Positions 36,161 to 44,453 of a stretch of 64,000 nt of DNA are shown here, in pieces. Position numbers and translations under genes: made by a program. The stretch covers positions 1-64,000 of the forward strand of contig NZ_LJHS01000049.1 in assembly GCF_001296045.1 (NCBI RefSeq). The letters run 5' to 3'. Numbering within the stretch: position 1 is the stretch's first letter; each line of letters opens with the position of its first letter. Below the pieces are notes generated by a model that saw only the letters and a list, made by a program, of their open reading frames with translations, had not been told where the DNA came from and did not search any database. Origin of the DNA: Rhizobium sp. AAP43. GTDB lineage: Bacteria > Pseudomonadota > Alphaproteobacteria > Rhizobiales > Rhizobiaceae.

Positions 36161-38113
36161 ATGACCGGACAGACCCCGCTCTGGACCCCGACGGATGCCT
36201 TCAAGGCAGCTCAGCCGCTTACGCACTTCATGCAATGGTGCGTAGCGGAACGCGGAGCACCTTCAGCGGACTACGAGGCTTTTCATCACTGGTCTGTTGA
36301 TGCGCGCGAGGCCTTCTGGTCCGCCATCTGGGATTATTGCGGTGTCGTTGGCGAAAAAGGCAGCCGGTTGCTCGAAGACCATGGCACCATGCTCGAGGCC
36401 CGCTTCTTTCCGGAAGCCCGTCTGAACTTCGCCGAAAACCTGCTTGCCCATGCAGGCGAAGGTGACGCGTTGATCTTTCGCGGCGAGAACAAGGTCTCAG
36501 ACCGGTGGTCCTGGCAGCGCTTGAGCGCCATGGTCTCGCGGCTGCAGCAGGCCATGCAGGCCATGGGCATCGGTCGCGGCGACCGTATCGCAGCGATGAT
36601 GCCCAATATGCCCGAGACCATTGCCCTCATGCTGGCCGCGACCTCGCTCGGCGCCATCTGGTCGTCCTGCTCCCCGGATTTCGGCGACAAGGGTGTGCTT
36701 GATCGCTTCGGCCAGATCGAACCCAGTCTGTTCATCACCTGTGACGGCTACTGGTACAACGGCAAGCGTCAGGGCGTGGCCGACAAGGTGGTGACGGTTT
36801 CGGAAGAACTCGGGGTCCCCGTCCTCGTCATTCCCTATGCGGGCGATACAAACGCACTGCTGTCGCGACTGGCAAATGGCCGAAGCCTCGACCAGTTCGT
36901 TTCCGACTACTCGGTCAAGGACATCGTCTACGAGCGGCTGCCCTTCTCCCACCCGATCTACATCCTGTTTTCCTCGGGCACGACCGGAATTCCGAAGTGC
37001 ATCGTGCATTCGGCCGGCGGCACACTCCTGCAGCACCTGAAGGAGCAGCGGCTGCATTGTGGCCTGACTGCCGGCGAACGGCTGTTCTACTTCACCACTT
37101 GCGGCTGGATGATGTGGAACTGGCTCGTTTCCGGCCTTGCCTGCGGCGCCACGCTCTGCCTCTATGATGGCTCGCCCTTCTATCCGGATGGCAATGTCCT
37201 CTTTGACTTTGCCCGCGATGAGGGCTTTGCGATTTTCGGCACCTCGGCGAAATACATCGACGCCGTGCGCAAGGGCGGCTTTGTACCGAAGGCGAGCCAT
37301 GACCTCACCAAGCTCAGGCTGATGACCTCGACCGGATCGCCCCTGTCTCCCGAAGGTTTCACTTTCGTCTACGAGGGTATCAAGGACGATATCCAACTTG
37401 CCTCGATTTCCGGCGGAACGGACATCGTCTCCTGCTTTGTGCTCGGCAATCCGCTCAAGCCCGTCTGGCCGGGAGAGATTCAGGGGCCTGGGCTCGGGCT
37501 TGCTGTCGATGTCTGGGACGATGACGGAAAACCCGTCCGAGGCGAAAAAGGCGAACTGGTCTGCACCCAGGCCTTCCCGTCAATGCCGGTCATGTTTTGG
37601 AATGATCCCGATGGCGCTAAATATCGCGCTGCCTATTTCGAACGCTTCGACGATGTCTGGTGCCATGGTGACTTTGCCGAATGGACGGAGCATGGGGGCC
37701 TTGTCATCCATGGTCGGTCGGACGCTACCCTCAATCCGGGCGGCGTGCGCATCGGCACTGCAGAAATCTACAATCAGGTCGAGCAGCTCGACGAGGTGGT
37801 GGAATCGATCTGCATCGGCCAGGATTTCGACGACGATGTCCGGGTCATCCTTTTCGTCCGGCTCGCTGAGGGCGTGACGCTCGACGCTAACCTTGAGGCT
37901 AAGATCAAGACGAAGATCCGCACCGGCGCCTCGCCGCGACATGTACCGGCGAAGATCATCCAGGTGGCCGATATTCCTCGGACGAAATCCGGCAAGATCG
38001 TCGAACTTGCCGTGCGCGAGGTTGTCCATGGTCGTCCCGTGAAAAACAAGGAAGCTCTCGCCAATCCCGAGGCGCTGGACCTCTATGCGGATCTGGACGC
38101 TTTGCGCCGCTGA
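36161..38113 (+). CDS. acsA2: Acetoacetyl-CoA synthetase
   Basis: Encodes 650 aa, the expected length. Activates acetoacetate to acetoacetyl-CoA with ATP, letting the cell use acetoacetate and the products of polyhydroxybutyrate breakdown. Adenylate-forming motif YILFSSGTTGIPKCIVHS (near residue 270) plus ISGGTDIVSCFV, GDFAEWTEHGGLVIHGRSDATLNPGGVRIGTAEIY and C-terminal RTKSGKIVELAVREVVHG with the catalytic lysine. The N-terminal extension and RLNFAENLLA mark the acetoacetyl rather than acetyl type. The ATG at 36161 has GGAGGAG six bases upstream. The phasin and isocitrate lyase genes in the window fit the same metabolism. Confidence 0.94.
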   Translation: MTGQTPLWTPTDAFKAAQPLTHFMQWCVAERGAPSADYEAFHHWSVDAREAFWSAIWDYCGVVGEKGSRLLEDHGTMLEARFFPEARLNFAENLLAHAGEGDALIFRGENKVSDRWSWQRLSAMVSRLQQAMQAMGIGRGDRIAAMMPNMPETIALMLAATSLGAIWSSCSPDFGDKGVLDRFGQIEPSLFITCDGYWYNGKRQGVADKVVTVSEELGVPVLVIPYAGDTNALLSRLANGRSLDQFVSDYSVKDIVYERLPFSHPIYILFSSGTTGIPKCIVHSAGGTLLQHLKEQRLHCGLTAGERLFYFTTCGWMMWNWLVSGLACGATLCLYDGSPFYPDGNVLFDFARDEGFAIFGTSAKYIDAVRKGGFVPKASHDLTKLRLMTSTGSPLSPEGFTFVYEGIKDDIQLASISGGTDIVSCFVLGNPLKPVWPGEIQGPGLGLAVDVWDDDGKPVRGEKGELVCTQAFPSMPVMFWNDPDGAKYRAAYFERFDDVWCHGDFAEWTEHGGLVIHGRSDATLNPGGVRIGTAEIYNQVEQLDEVVESICIGQDFDDDVRVILFVRLAEGVTLDANLEAKIKTKIRTGASPRHVPAKIIQVADIPRTKSGKIVELAVREVVHGRPVKNKEALANPEALDLYADLDALRR

Positions 38114-38189
38114 CGCGATCGTGTGTCGGAGTTGATCGGTTTGAGCGCCAATACCTCAAATCTGGGGTGATATGGATCACATTCCGGTA

Positions 38190-38338
38190 AGCTTCTGTTA
38201 ATAAACCTACGGCATCTTGGGCGCAACTACAGGGTGCCGGAGTGTCAGGACGGTGTCGCAGAACGCCAAACGCTCTCCGGGTCCACTTCTTGGTTCGACA
38301 GCATGAAATTACGGGGCGGCGAAAGCCGCCCTTTTTTT
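38190..38338 (+). ncRNA. Candidate small RNA ending at an intrinsic terminator
   Basis: The 240-bp gap between convergent acetoacetyl-CoA synthetase and the iron permease ends in a textbook terminator more than 200 bp from the nearest plus-strand stop. Before it, GGCATC (38211-38216) can pair with GGTGCC (38233-38238), and GGAG (38239-38242) with CTCC in CGCTCTCC (about 38273-38280). No credible ORF or clear promoter was found. It could equally be a long 3' untranslated region of the synthetase mRNA. Boundaries are approximate. Confidence 0.32.
38314..38331 (+). terminator. Strong intrinsic terminator
   Basis: GGGCGGC-GAAA-GCCGCCC (38314-38331) followed by seven T residues. A plus-strand terminator 200 bp after the acetoacetyl-CoA synthetase stop. 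Confidence 0.92.
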
Positions 38339-38355
38339 GTTCTTTTGACCGCCGG

Positions 38356-40035
38356 TTAGCCCTGTTCGTCGAGCGATCTCGACACAAGGATAACCGGAAT
38401 GAGTCCGGCGAAGATAATGATGATCGCCGCGACAGACGCACTCTGCGGCATGCCGCGCGAGGCATCTTCATAGACAAGCGTCGCCAGGGTGTTGAAATTG
38501 AACGGCCGGAGCAGAATCGTTGCTGGCAACTCCTTCAACGCCTCGATGAAGACGAGAAGTCCAGCCGTCAGAACGGCAGGCTTCAGATTGGGCAACAGGA
38601 TTTGCCGCAAGGTTTGCGGTCCCGTGCGTCCGAGCGTCCGCGCCGCCATGTCGAGATGCGGTGAGAGCTTCTGGAAGCCGGCATCGAGCGTGCCTTCCGC
38701 CATAGTCAGAAACCGCACGGAATAGGCATAAACGATGGCAAAGCCAGTGCCGGAGAGCAAGAGCCCGCTCGACATGCCAAGTGTCTGGCGCAGAAGGCCG
38801 TCGACAGCATTGTCGAGGCTCGCAAGCGGAATCAGCACGCCAATGCCGAGCACGGTGCCTGGAATGCCATATCCGAGCGAGGCGATCCGGCTGGCGGCTA
38901 CGGCAATGCGCGATCGGTCGGTGCGCACCGCATAGGTCAGCACGAAACCGATGACCACGGTGATCACCGCGGCCGCACCCGCCACCAGCGTCGAATGCCA
39001 TAAGGCGTCGAGAAGCCGCGGCTCAAGAAAATCGTCGAGCCTTCGCAGCGCAAAGCCACCGAGCACCAGGACCGGGATGAAGAAGCCGACGAGGATCGGG
39101 AAGATGCAAAAGGTCGCGGCAAATATCCCCTTGAGGCCGGTCAGCTTCAGCCGCACGGTATTGGCAACCATGGCCGTGGTCTTGTGGCTGGCAAACCGCT
39201 GTCGCTTGCGCGCATGGCGCTCGACCACCAACAGCAGAACGACGATGGCCAGCATGAAGCAGGCGATCTGGGCCGCACCGGCCAGACTGCCGCGATTGAG
39301 CCAGGTGTCGTAGATCGAGAAGGTCAGCGTCTGCACGCCGAGATATTCGACGGCCCCAATATCGTTCAGCGTCTCCATCATGACCAGCGTCAGGCCGATC
39401 ATGATTGCCGGCCGCGCCATCGGCACCTGAATGCGGGCAAAGACCCGCAAGGGACCGGCCCCCAGTGTCCGCGCAACATCGGCTGCGGCGCGTCCTTGCA
39501 TCAGGAACATCGAGCGACAGGCGAGATAGACGTAGGGATAGAGGACAGCCGACATTACCAGCACCGCGCCTGACAGCGAGCGGATGTCGAAGAAACTGTA
39601 GTCCCGCGCCGAGCGGAAGCCGAACAGTGCGCGATAAGCCGTCTGCAAAGGCCCGGTGAAATCGAAGAATTCACCGAAGGCATAGGCTGCCAGATAGGAT
39701 GGAATGGCCAGCGGCAGAACGAGTGCGGGCGAGAGCAGCCGCCGCAGCGGAAAGTCGCAGGATGCGACCAGCCAGGCCGTGCCGATACCGAAGATGGCGG
39801 TGGCGATCCCGGTGAATACAAGCAGCCAGAGGGTTCTGAGGCCGGCTCTCGGGATGACGTTCAACAGCACATGCTGCCAGTTCTCTGGGTCGGCGGTCAT
39901 GCCGATGACGAAGATCGCCGCGATTGGCATGAAGACGATGGCCGCGGCGACAAGCGCCAGACGCGTTGCATGCGCCGTCTTGCGGCGCGCCGGTTTGATC
40001 GCGGGCGCTACGCCCGAACGCATGTCTGTCAGCAA
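38356..40035 (-). CDS. Ferric-iron ABC transporter permease (FbpB/SfuB type)
   Basis: Encodes 559 aa, about twelve membrane helices, consisting of two fused permease halves, as in FbpB/SfuB/AfuB. Each half has its own EAA loop: ADVARTLGAGPLRVFARIQVPMARPA (about residues 192-217) and LDMAARTLGRTGPQTLRQILLPNLKPA (about 460-486). It should move Fe(3+) released by a periplasmic binding protein; a candidate binding protein gene lies about 24 kb away at the right edge. No ATPase gene is adjacent. The TTG at 40035 has AAGGA eight bases upstream, while the ATG at 40023 does not, so the start is uncertain by four codons. No Fur/RirA-type operator was recognised upstream. Confidence 0.9.
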   Translation of the reverse strand: MLTDMRSGVAPAIKPARRKTAHATRLALVAAAIVFMPIAAIFVIGMTADPENWQHVLLNVIPRAGLRTLWLLVFTGIATAIFGIGTAWLVASCDFPLRRLLSPALVLPLAIPSYLAAYAFGEFFDFTGPLQTAYRALFGFRSARDYSFFDIRSLSGAVLVMSAVLYPYVYLACRSMFLMQGRAAADVARTLGAGPLRVFARIQVPMARPAIMIGLTLVMMETLNDIGAVEYLGVQTLTFSIYDTWLNRGSLAGAAQIACFMLAIVVLLLVVERHARKRQRFASHKTTAMVANTVRLKLTGLKGIFAATFCIFPILVGFFIPVLVLGGFALRRLDDFLEPRLLDALWHSTLVAGAAAVITVVIGFVLTYAVRTDRSRIAVAASRIASLGYGIPGTVLGIGVLIPLASLDNAVDGLLRQTLGMSSGLLLSGTGFAIVYAYSVRFLTMAEGTLDAGFQKLSPHLDMAARTLGRTGPQTLRQILLPNLKPAVLTAGLLVFIEALKELPATILLRPFNFNTLATLVYEDASRGMPQSASVAAIIIIFAGLIPVILVSRSLDEQG

Positions 40036-40208
40036 GCTTTCGGTCCTTGCGAAGGCTGGTTTGACCTTCCTCTAGCGGAAACCGAGGAGGATGCAAACCG
40101 CGCCGTCTGTCGCGGTTCATAAGAGGCGGATTGAGCCGACTGGCAGATTCCTGAAAACATGCTGGTGGTCTGCGCAAAATCTGCAAGCCGCAGGTGCAGG
40201 TTTCCCTC

Positions 40209-40385
40209 ATGACCCAGCCACACACCCCATCTCCTGTCACCGCTCCCGCACTGCCGCACAGCCTCCTCAAGGACGGTTGGTGGATCACCGAGGAGATCCT
40301 GTCGCCAACAGACCGACCAGAATCGCAGCGCCCGCCGCTGCGTCTTGTCTCGTCGCTTCAGAAGGGAAGGATTGCACCATGCTGA
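40209..40385 (+). CDS. Possible 58-residue leader protein overlapping the DUF4173 gene
   Basis: Encodes 58 aa, proline-rich, containing LLKDGWWITEEILSP. Its stop overlaps the next start in ATGCTGA, an arrangement typical of translational coupling, and codon use is ordinary. The ribosome-binding site is weak (GCAGG). No family is recognised. It may be a real small gene or simply untranslated leader. Confidence 0.38.
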   Translation: MTQPHTPSPVTAPALPHSLLKDGWWITEEILSPTDRPESQRPPLRLVSSLQKGRIAPC

Positions 40386-41860
40386 CGCATGCCCCAGCTT
40401 CGAAACATCTGTCATTTAAACGGCCGGCGTTGATCGCCCTTGTCTTTGCCGTTACCGCCTCGGATATCCTGCTTTTCGACCAGCAAGACGGGCTGAATGT
40501 CTTTCTCTGGTTCCTGACGGTTGGTCTTTGCCTTCTCCTGGCGGCCCGGCGCGGGCTGCGCAAGGAGACGGTGATCCTGGCACTCCTCGTGCTTGGGGCC
40601 ATCGCGCCCCTCATCGAAACACCCTCCTGGCAGGCAATAAGCGTCGCCGCCGTCGGTCTGCTGCTCTTGTCTCTGTCGACATCAGACCTGCTGCCGAACG
40701 CCCCTTCGGCCATCCCGGCCGTTGCCGCAAGGGTCGTGCTCAAGGTGCCAGCGCGTTTCCTCCGAGGGATCGGTCGGGTGACGCTGCCGCGGCCGGACTC
40801 GGTCTACCGGAACGGGTTTGGCCGCGAACTGCGCCTCTGGATCATGCCCCTCATATTCACCCTGGTCTTTGTCCTGCTCTTTGCCAGCGCCAATCCGCTG
40901 ATCGAGAAGGCCCTGGCCTCGATCAGTCTTGATGCTCTGCTGGCGCTGTTCGACACTGAGCGCATTCTGTTCTGGAGCATGATGGCAGGCCCGATCTGGA
41001 TCCTGCTCCGGCCGCGCCTTGCGCGTTGCTGCCGGAAGAAGCAGAACGAAGCGGAGGGGCAGGCACAGTCGAAACTGTTCAATGAACCCTCCCTGCTGCG
41101 CGCTCTGATCCTGTTCAATCTCCTGTTCGCGGTGCAGACAGTCCTTGATGTCACCTATCTCTGGGGCGGGGCGGAACTGCCGGAAGGCATGAGCCATGCG
41201 GAATACGCCCATCGCGGATCTCATCCGCTGATCGTCACCGCCTTGCTAGCAGGCCTTTTCGTTCTCCTCGCCCTGCGCCAAGATGCAAGCGGGCCCCGTG
41301 CCGACCTCATTCGCCGGCTCGTCTATCTGTGGATCGCTCAGAACATCCTGCTCTGCCTGTCGGCCATTCTGCGCCTCGACCTTTATGTCGAAGCCTTTTC
41401 GCTGACCCGGATGCGGGTGGCGGCTGGCCTATGGATGCTGCTTGTGGCGGTCGGCCTTGGCCTGATCATCCTGAAGATCTTCCTGCGCAAGACCAATGCC
41501 TGGCTGCTCGCCACGAATGCCGCAAGCCTGCTCGTTCTGTTTTATGCCATCGCGATCACCGACATCCCGGCTTATATTGCCAGCTACAACCTCACCCATG
41601 CCCGCGAAGTGGATGGCAATGGCGAACCGCTCGACATTGACTATCTCACTTCACTGGGACCCACTGCCTTGCCCGCAATCGACGCCTATCTGGACACGCC
41701 AGGGGTGGAGTCTCGTGACCTCATCCTGTTCGCTCGTCTGAAGCAGCAGCGCAGCTACCTGCTCTCAAGGTTCGATCGCCGACCGCAGGATCTGCGCAAC
41801 TGGACATGGCGAATGCACCGGTTGGAAAAATATCTCGCCGCCCGCGCCAGCGTCGAATAG
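40379..41860 (+). CDS. DUF4173 (DUF4153-like) polytopic membrane protein
   Basis: Encodes 493 aa with about ten to twelve hydrophobic helices. The N-terminal part (ALIALVFAVTASDILLFDQQDGLNVFLWFLTVGLCLLLAARRG) and the central WGGAELPEGMSHAEYAHRGSHPLIVTALLAG and LYVEAFSLTRMRVAAGLWM segments are family hallmarks. The C-terminal 90 residues are soluble (YLTSLGPTALPAIDAYLD...). GGAAGG lies nine bases before the ATG. The gene is followed after 51 bp by an OmpR-type regulator and a kinase in the same direction, suggesting that it is either controlled by or signals to them. Molecular function unknown. Confidence 0.85.
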   Translation: MLTHAPASKHLSFKRPALIALVFAVTASDILLFDQQDGLNVFLWFLTVGLCLLLAARRGLRKETVILALLVLGAIAPLIETPSWQAISVAAVGLLLLSLSTSDLLPNAPSAIPAVAARVVLKVPARFLRGIGRVTLPRPDSVYRNGFGRELRLWIMPLIFTLVFVLLFASANPLIEKALASISLDALLALFDTERILFWSMMAGPIWILLRPRLARCCRKKQNEAEGQAQSKLFNEPSLLRALILFNLLFAVQTVLDVTYLWGGAELPEGMSHAEYAHRGSHPLIVTALLAGLFVLLALRQDASGPRADLIRRLVYLWIAQNILLCLSAILRLDLYVEAFSLTRMRVAAGLWMLLVAVGLGLIILKIFLRKTNAWLLATNAASLLVLFYAIAITDIPAYIASYNLTHAREVDGNGEPLDIDYLTSLGPTALPAIDAYLDTPGVESRDLILFARLKQQRSYLLSRFDRRPQDLRNWTWRMHRLEKYLAARASVE

Positions 41861-41911
41861 AAGGCAATCATGGGATGAACGACAGGTTGCCCAGGGGGAG
41901 ACACAGGCACG

Positions 41912-42610
41912 ATGCAGCAGATACTCGTGGTCGATGACGAGCCGCATATCCGCGATGTCATCTGCTTTGCCATCGAGCGGGCAGGCATGCATCCGGTCGT
42001 CGCCCGCACCGGCGGCGAGGCCGTGATCGCCTTTCGGCGCGGCAAGATCGATCTCGCCGTTCTGGATATCGGCCTACCTGATATCGACGGGCTTGAGGTC
42101 TGCCGCGAGATCCGCAAGACCTCCTCCCTGCCGATCCTCTTCCTGTCCGCCCGTGACGAGGAAATCGACCGCATCCTCGGTCTCGAAATGGGTGGTGACG
42201 ACTATGTCACCAAGCCATTCAGCCCGCGCGAACTGGTGGCCCGCATCCGCGCCATCCTGAAGCGCAGTGGCGCTGGCCCCCTCGCACCGGAGCGCAGCGC
42301 CGTCCTGACGGTTGGTTCGGTAACGCTGGACCGCGAAGGCCGGTCCGTCTCCATGGCGGGAACGCCGATTGCGCTGACTGCCATGGAGTTTGCCATACTG
42401 GAAGCGCTGATGGCCCGACCGACCATGGTCTTCACCCGCGAACACCTGATGCAGGCGGCTTATGGCGTCGGAATACATGTCGCTGACCGCACCATCGACA
42501 GCCATATCCGCAACATCAGGGCCAAGTTCGCCGAGGTCGCCCAGGTTCCTGTCGTCGCCACCGTCCATGGTGTGGGCTTTCGCTTCGAGGCGGTGAAGGG
42601 AGACGCCTGA
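41912..42610 (+). CDS. OmpR/PhoB-family response regulator, CreB-like
   Basis: Encodes 232 aa. Receiver domain residues 1-115 with acidic pair DDE (8-10), phosphoacceptor D52 in VLDIGLPD and conserved lysine in TKPFSP (about 101). The C-terminal winged helix (about 130-228) carries LTAMEFAILEALMARPTMVFTREHLMQAAYG and TIDSHIRNIRAKF. Its stop overlaps the kinase start (TGATG). The pair most resembles CreB/CreC-type systems, and the preceding membrane protein would occupy a place like CreD's, but this is an analogy of layout only. Confidence 0.92.
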   Translation: MQQILVVDDEPHIRDVICFAIERAGMHPVVARTGGEAVIAFRRGKIDLAVLDIGLPDIDGLEVCREIRKTSSLPILFLSARDEEIDRILGLEMGGDDYVTKPFSPRELVARIRAILKRSGAGPLAPERSAVLTVGSVTLDREGRSVSMAGTPIALTAMEFAILEALMARPTMVFTREHLMQAAYGVGIHVADRTIDSHIRNIRAKFAEVAQVPVVATVHGVGFRFEAVKGDA

Positions 42611-43626
42611 TGCCCCGCTTCGACATTCGCGCGAAATGGCGCCCACCTCTGGCGCTCGTCATCTATTCGGTCCTGATCACGGTCATGACAGTGCCTGTCC
42701 TGCTGCTCATCTGGTTCCGGCCAGCAACGCTGGATCTCAGGCCGGTGGCCCCGGCCGAGATCGGCGCTGTCGTATCGGTCGTGCTTTTGACCCTGGTTGT
42801 CGGCTTCGTGCTCGTCCGGGCCATCAAGGCGCCACTCGATGCGCTGGTCCGCCGCACGCAGGAGATCGCCTCGGATGGTCGTGATGCCATCATGCCGCTC
42901 GACAGCTACGGCACGCGGGAGGTCGCCGCGCTCGCTCAAAGCTTCTTTGATCTTGCCGGTGATCTGGTGGAGCGCACGGATTATGTCCGCACCTTCGCCG
43001 CCCATGTTTCGCATGAGCTGAAGTCTCCGCTGACCGCGATTGCCGGTGCCGCAGAACTGCTGCGCGAGGCCGAGACAGACGAGGCGCCAATGACGTCTGC
43101 CCAGCGGCGTCTCTTCCTCGACAACATCATGTCGGACGCCCGCCGGCTTGACCGGCTTCTGGTGCGCCTTCGAGACCTGGCGCATGCGGAAACGCCGATT
43201 GCGGCTGGATCGACAACACTGTCTCAGATCGTCGCCGTTCTCGAAGCCCGGTTTCCCGAACTCGTCGTCAGGTATGTTGGGGAAACGGACCAGTTCATTG
43301 CTCTTCCGCTGGAGGCTGCCACCATCGTCTTCGTCAATCTCGCCGAAAACGCGCTTCAGCACGGGGGAACGCAGCTGGATGTGACCGTGCTGGAGACGCC
43401 GGATCACCTCTCGATCGTGGTCACCGACAACGGTACGGGCATTCCACCCGAGTTCGAACAGGCGATCTTTCGGCCCTTTTTCACAACGAGAGCGGATGAC
43501 GGTGGAACCGGCATGGGGCTCAGGATCGTCGAAGCGCTGCTCGCGGCCCATCGCTCGGATATCCGCCTGACGAAAGCTGGCACGCGCGGTGCCGCATTCG
43601 AGATCCGGATCCGCCGCGTCGCTTAA
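42610..43626 (+). CDS. Sensor histidine kinase, partner of the OmpR-type regulator
   Basis: Encodes 338 aa. Two membrane helices (about residues 13-36 and 48-72) with only a short periplasmic loop between them, so sensing is probably within or inside the membrane. A HAMP-like stretch (VRAIKAPLDALVRRTQEIASDGRD) leads to the H-box HVSHELKSPLTAIAGAAELL with H135. The ATPase domain has NLAENALQHGG (N-box), DNGTGIPPEF (G1), FFTTRADDGGTGMGL (G2). It should phosphorylate the overlapping regulator. The small extracytoplasmic part makes the DUF4173 protein a plausible signal partner. Confidence 0.92.
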   Translation: MPRFDIRAKWRPPLALVIYSVLITVMTVPVLLLIWFRPATLDLRPVAPAEIGAVVSVVLLTLVVGFVLVRAIKAPLDALVRRTQEIASDGRDAIMPLDSYGTREVAALAQSFFDLAGDLVERTDYVRTFAAHVSHELKSPLTAIAGAAELLREAETDEAPMTSAQRRLFLDNIMSDARRLDRLLVRLRDLAHAETPIAAGSTTLSQIVAVLEARFPELVVRYVGETDQFIALPLEAATIVFVNLAENALQHGGTQLDVTVLETPDHLSIVVTDNGTGIPPEFEQAIFRPFFTTRADDGGTGMGLRIVEALLAAHRSDIRLTKAGTRGAAFEIRIRRVA

Positions 43627-43677
43627 GCCGCCTCAACCCTGGCCATCTCTTCCGATGAGAAGCAGGCTCTGCCCGCC

Positions 43678-44343
43678 TTACCGGCGAAAAGCAGCGATGC
43701 TCTCACCAATCAGCCGAATGCCGAGCGCGCCGATCACAGCCCCGGCCAGCCGGTCCACCCACACCTTCCATTTGAGATAGGCCCGCTGCGAGCGATGGGC
43801 GGAGAAGGCGAGCGCCACGATCAGATACCAGCCGGCTTCCACGACGAAGACGAGTGGCGGTAGCGCGATGAGCACGGCGGTTGGCGGTGCTTGTGGCATG
43901 AGCGCTGCAAAGATGCTGGCATAGACCACCGCTGTCTTCGGGTTGCTGATCTGCGTTGCAAAAGCCACCAGCATGGCTCGGAGTGGCGAGAGCTGCTTGC
44001 CAGATCCTTCGTTTACCGCGTCAGTCGCCCCGTCGGTGGTCATTGCCAGCGGCTCGCTTGCACCGCGCCAGATGACGATGCCGAGATAGACCAGATAGAG
44101 TCCCCCAGCGCACTTCAGCGCGAGATAGAGCCAGTCGACCTGCTGGAGGAGTGCGACCAGCCCCGCCAGCGCCAGAACCGCGAAAAGCGCGCCGCCAAGT
44201 CCCATGCCGATGGCTGTCGCGATGCCATGCAGGCGGGAATGGGCCACGGAAATTCGGGAAACGAGAACAAAGCTCGGCCCCGGGCTCATGGCGCCGATAC
44301 CGATGGCAAAAAGGATTGCGCCAAGAATTGCGAAGGATGTCAT
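43678..44343 (-). CDS. LysE/RhtB-family amino-acid exporter
   Basis: Encodes 221 aa with six hydrophobic helices. The N-terminus ILGAILFAIGIGAMSPGPSFVLVSRISVAHSRLHGIATAIGMGLGGALFAVLALAG is the family hallmark (PGPxxxxV, GxxxGxxxG). A central LYLVYLGIVIWRGA and ISNPKTAVVYASIF follow. GGGAGA lies six bases before the ATG. Exports an amino acid or homoserine-lactone-like molecule; the substrate cannot be predicted. Stands alone, convergent with the kinase gene. Confidence 0.88.
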   Translation of the reverse strand: MTSFAILGAILFAIGIGAMSPGPSFVLVSRISVAHSRLHGIATAIGMGLGGALFAVLALAGLVALLQQVDWLYLALKCAGGLYLVYLGIVIWRGASEPLAMTTDGATDAVNEGSGKQLSPLRAMLVAFATQISNPKTAVVYASIFAALMPQAPPTAVLIALPPLVFVVEAGWYLIVALAFSAHRSQRAYLKWKVWVDRLAGAVIGALGIRLIGESIAAFRR

Positions 44344-44453
44344 GAGCGTCTCCCGCGTGGATCAGGGCTACGGTCGGATGCTGACCGCAATCGAACTCTA
44401 CCAGAAGTCGGTACAGCCTCGCAAGGTTCGCGCTGTCGATGCAGGCGGATATG

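Noticed and set aside
40036-40208. Iron-responsive operator before the ferric permease
   Set aside because: No convincing RirA or Fur-type motif was seen in this region.
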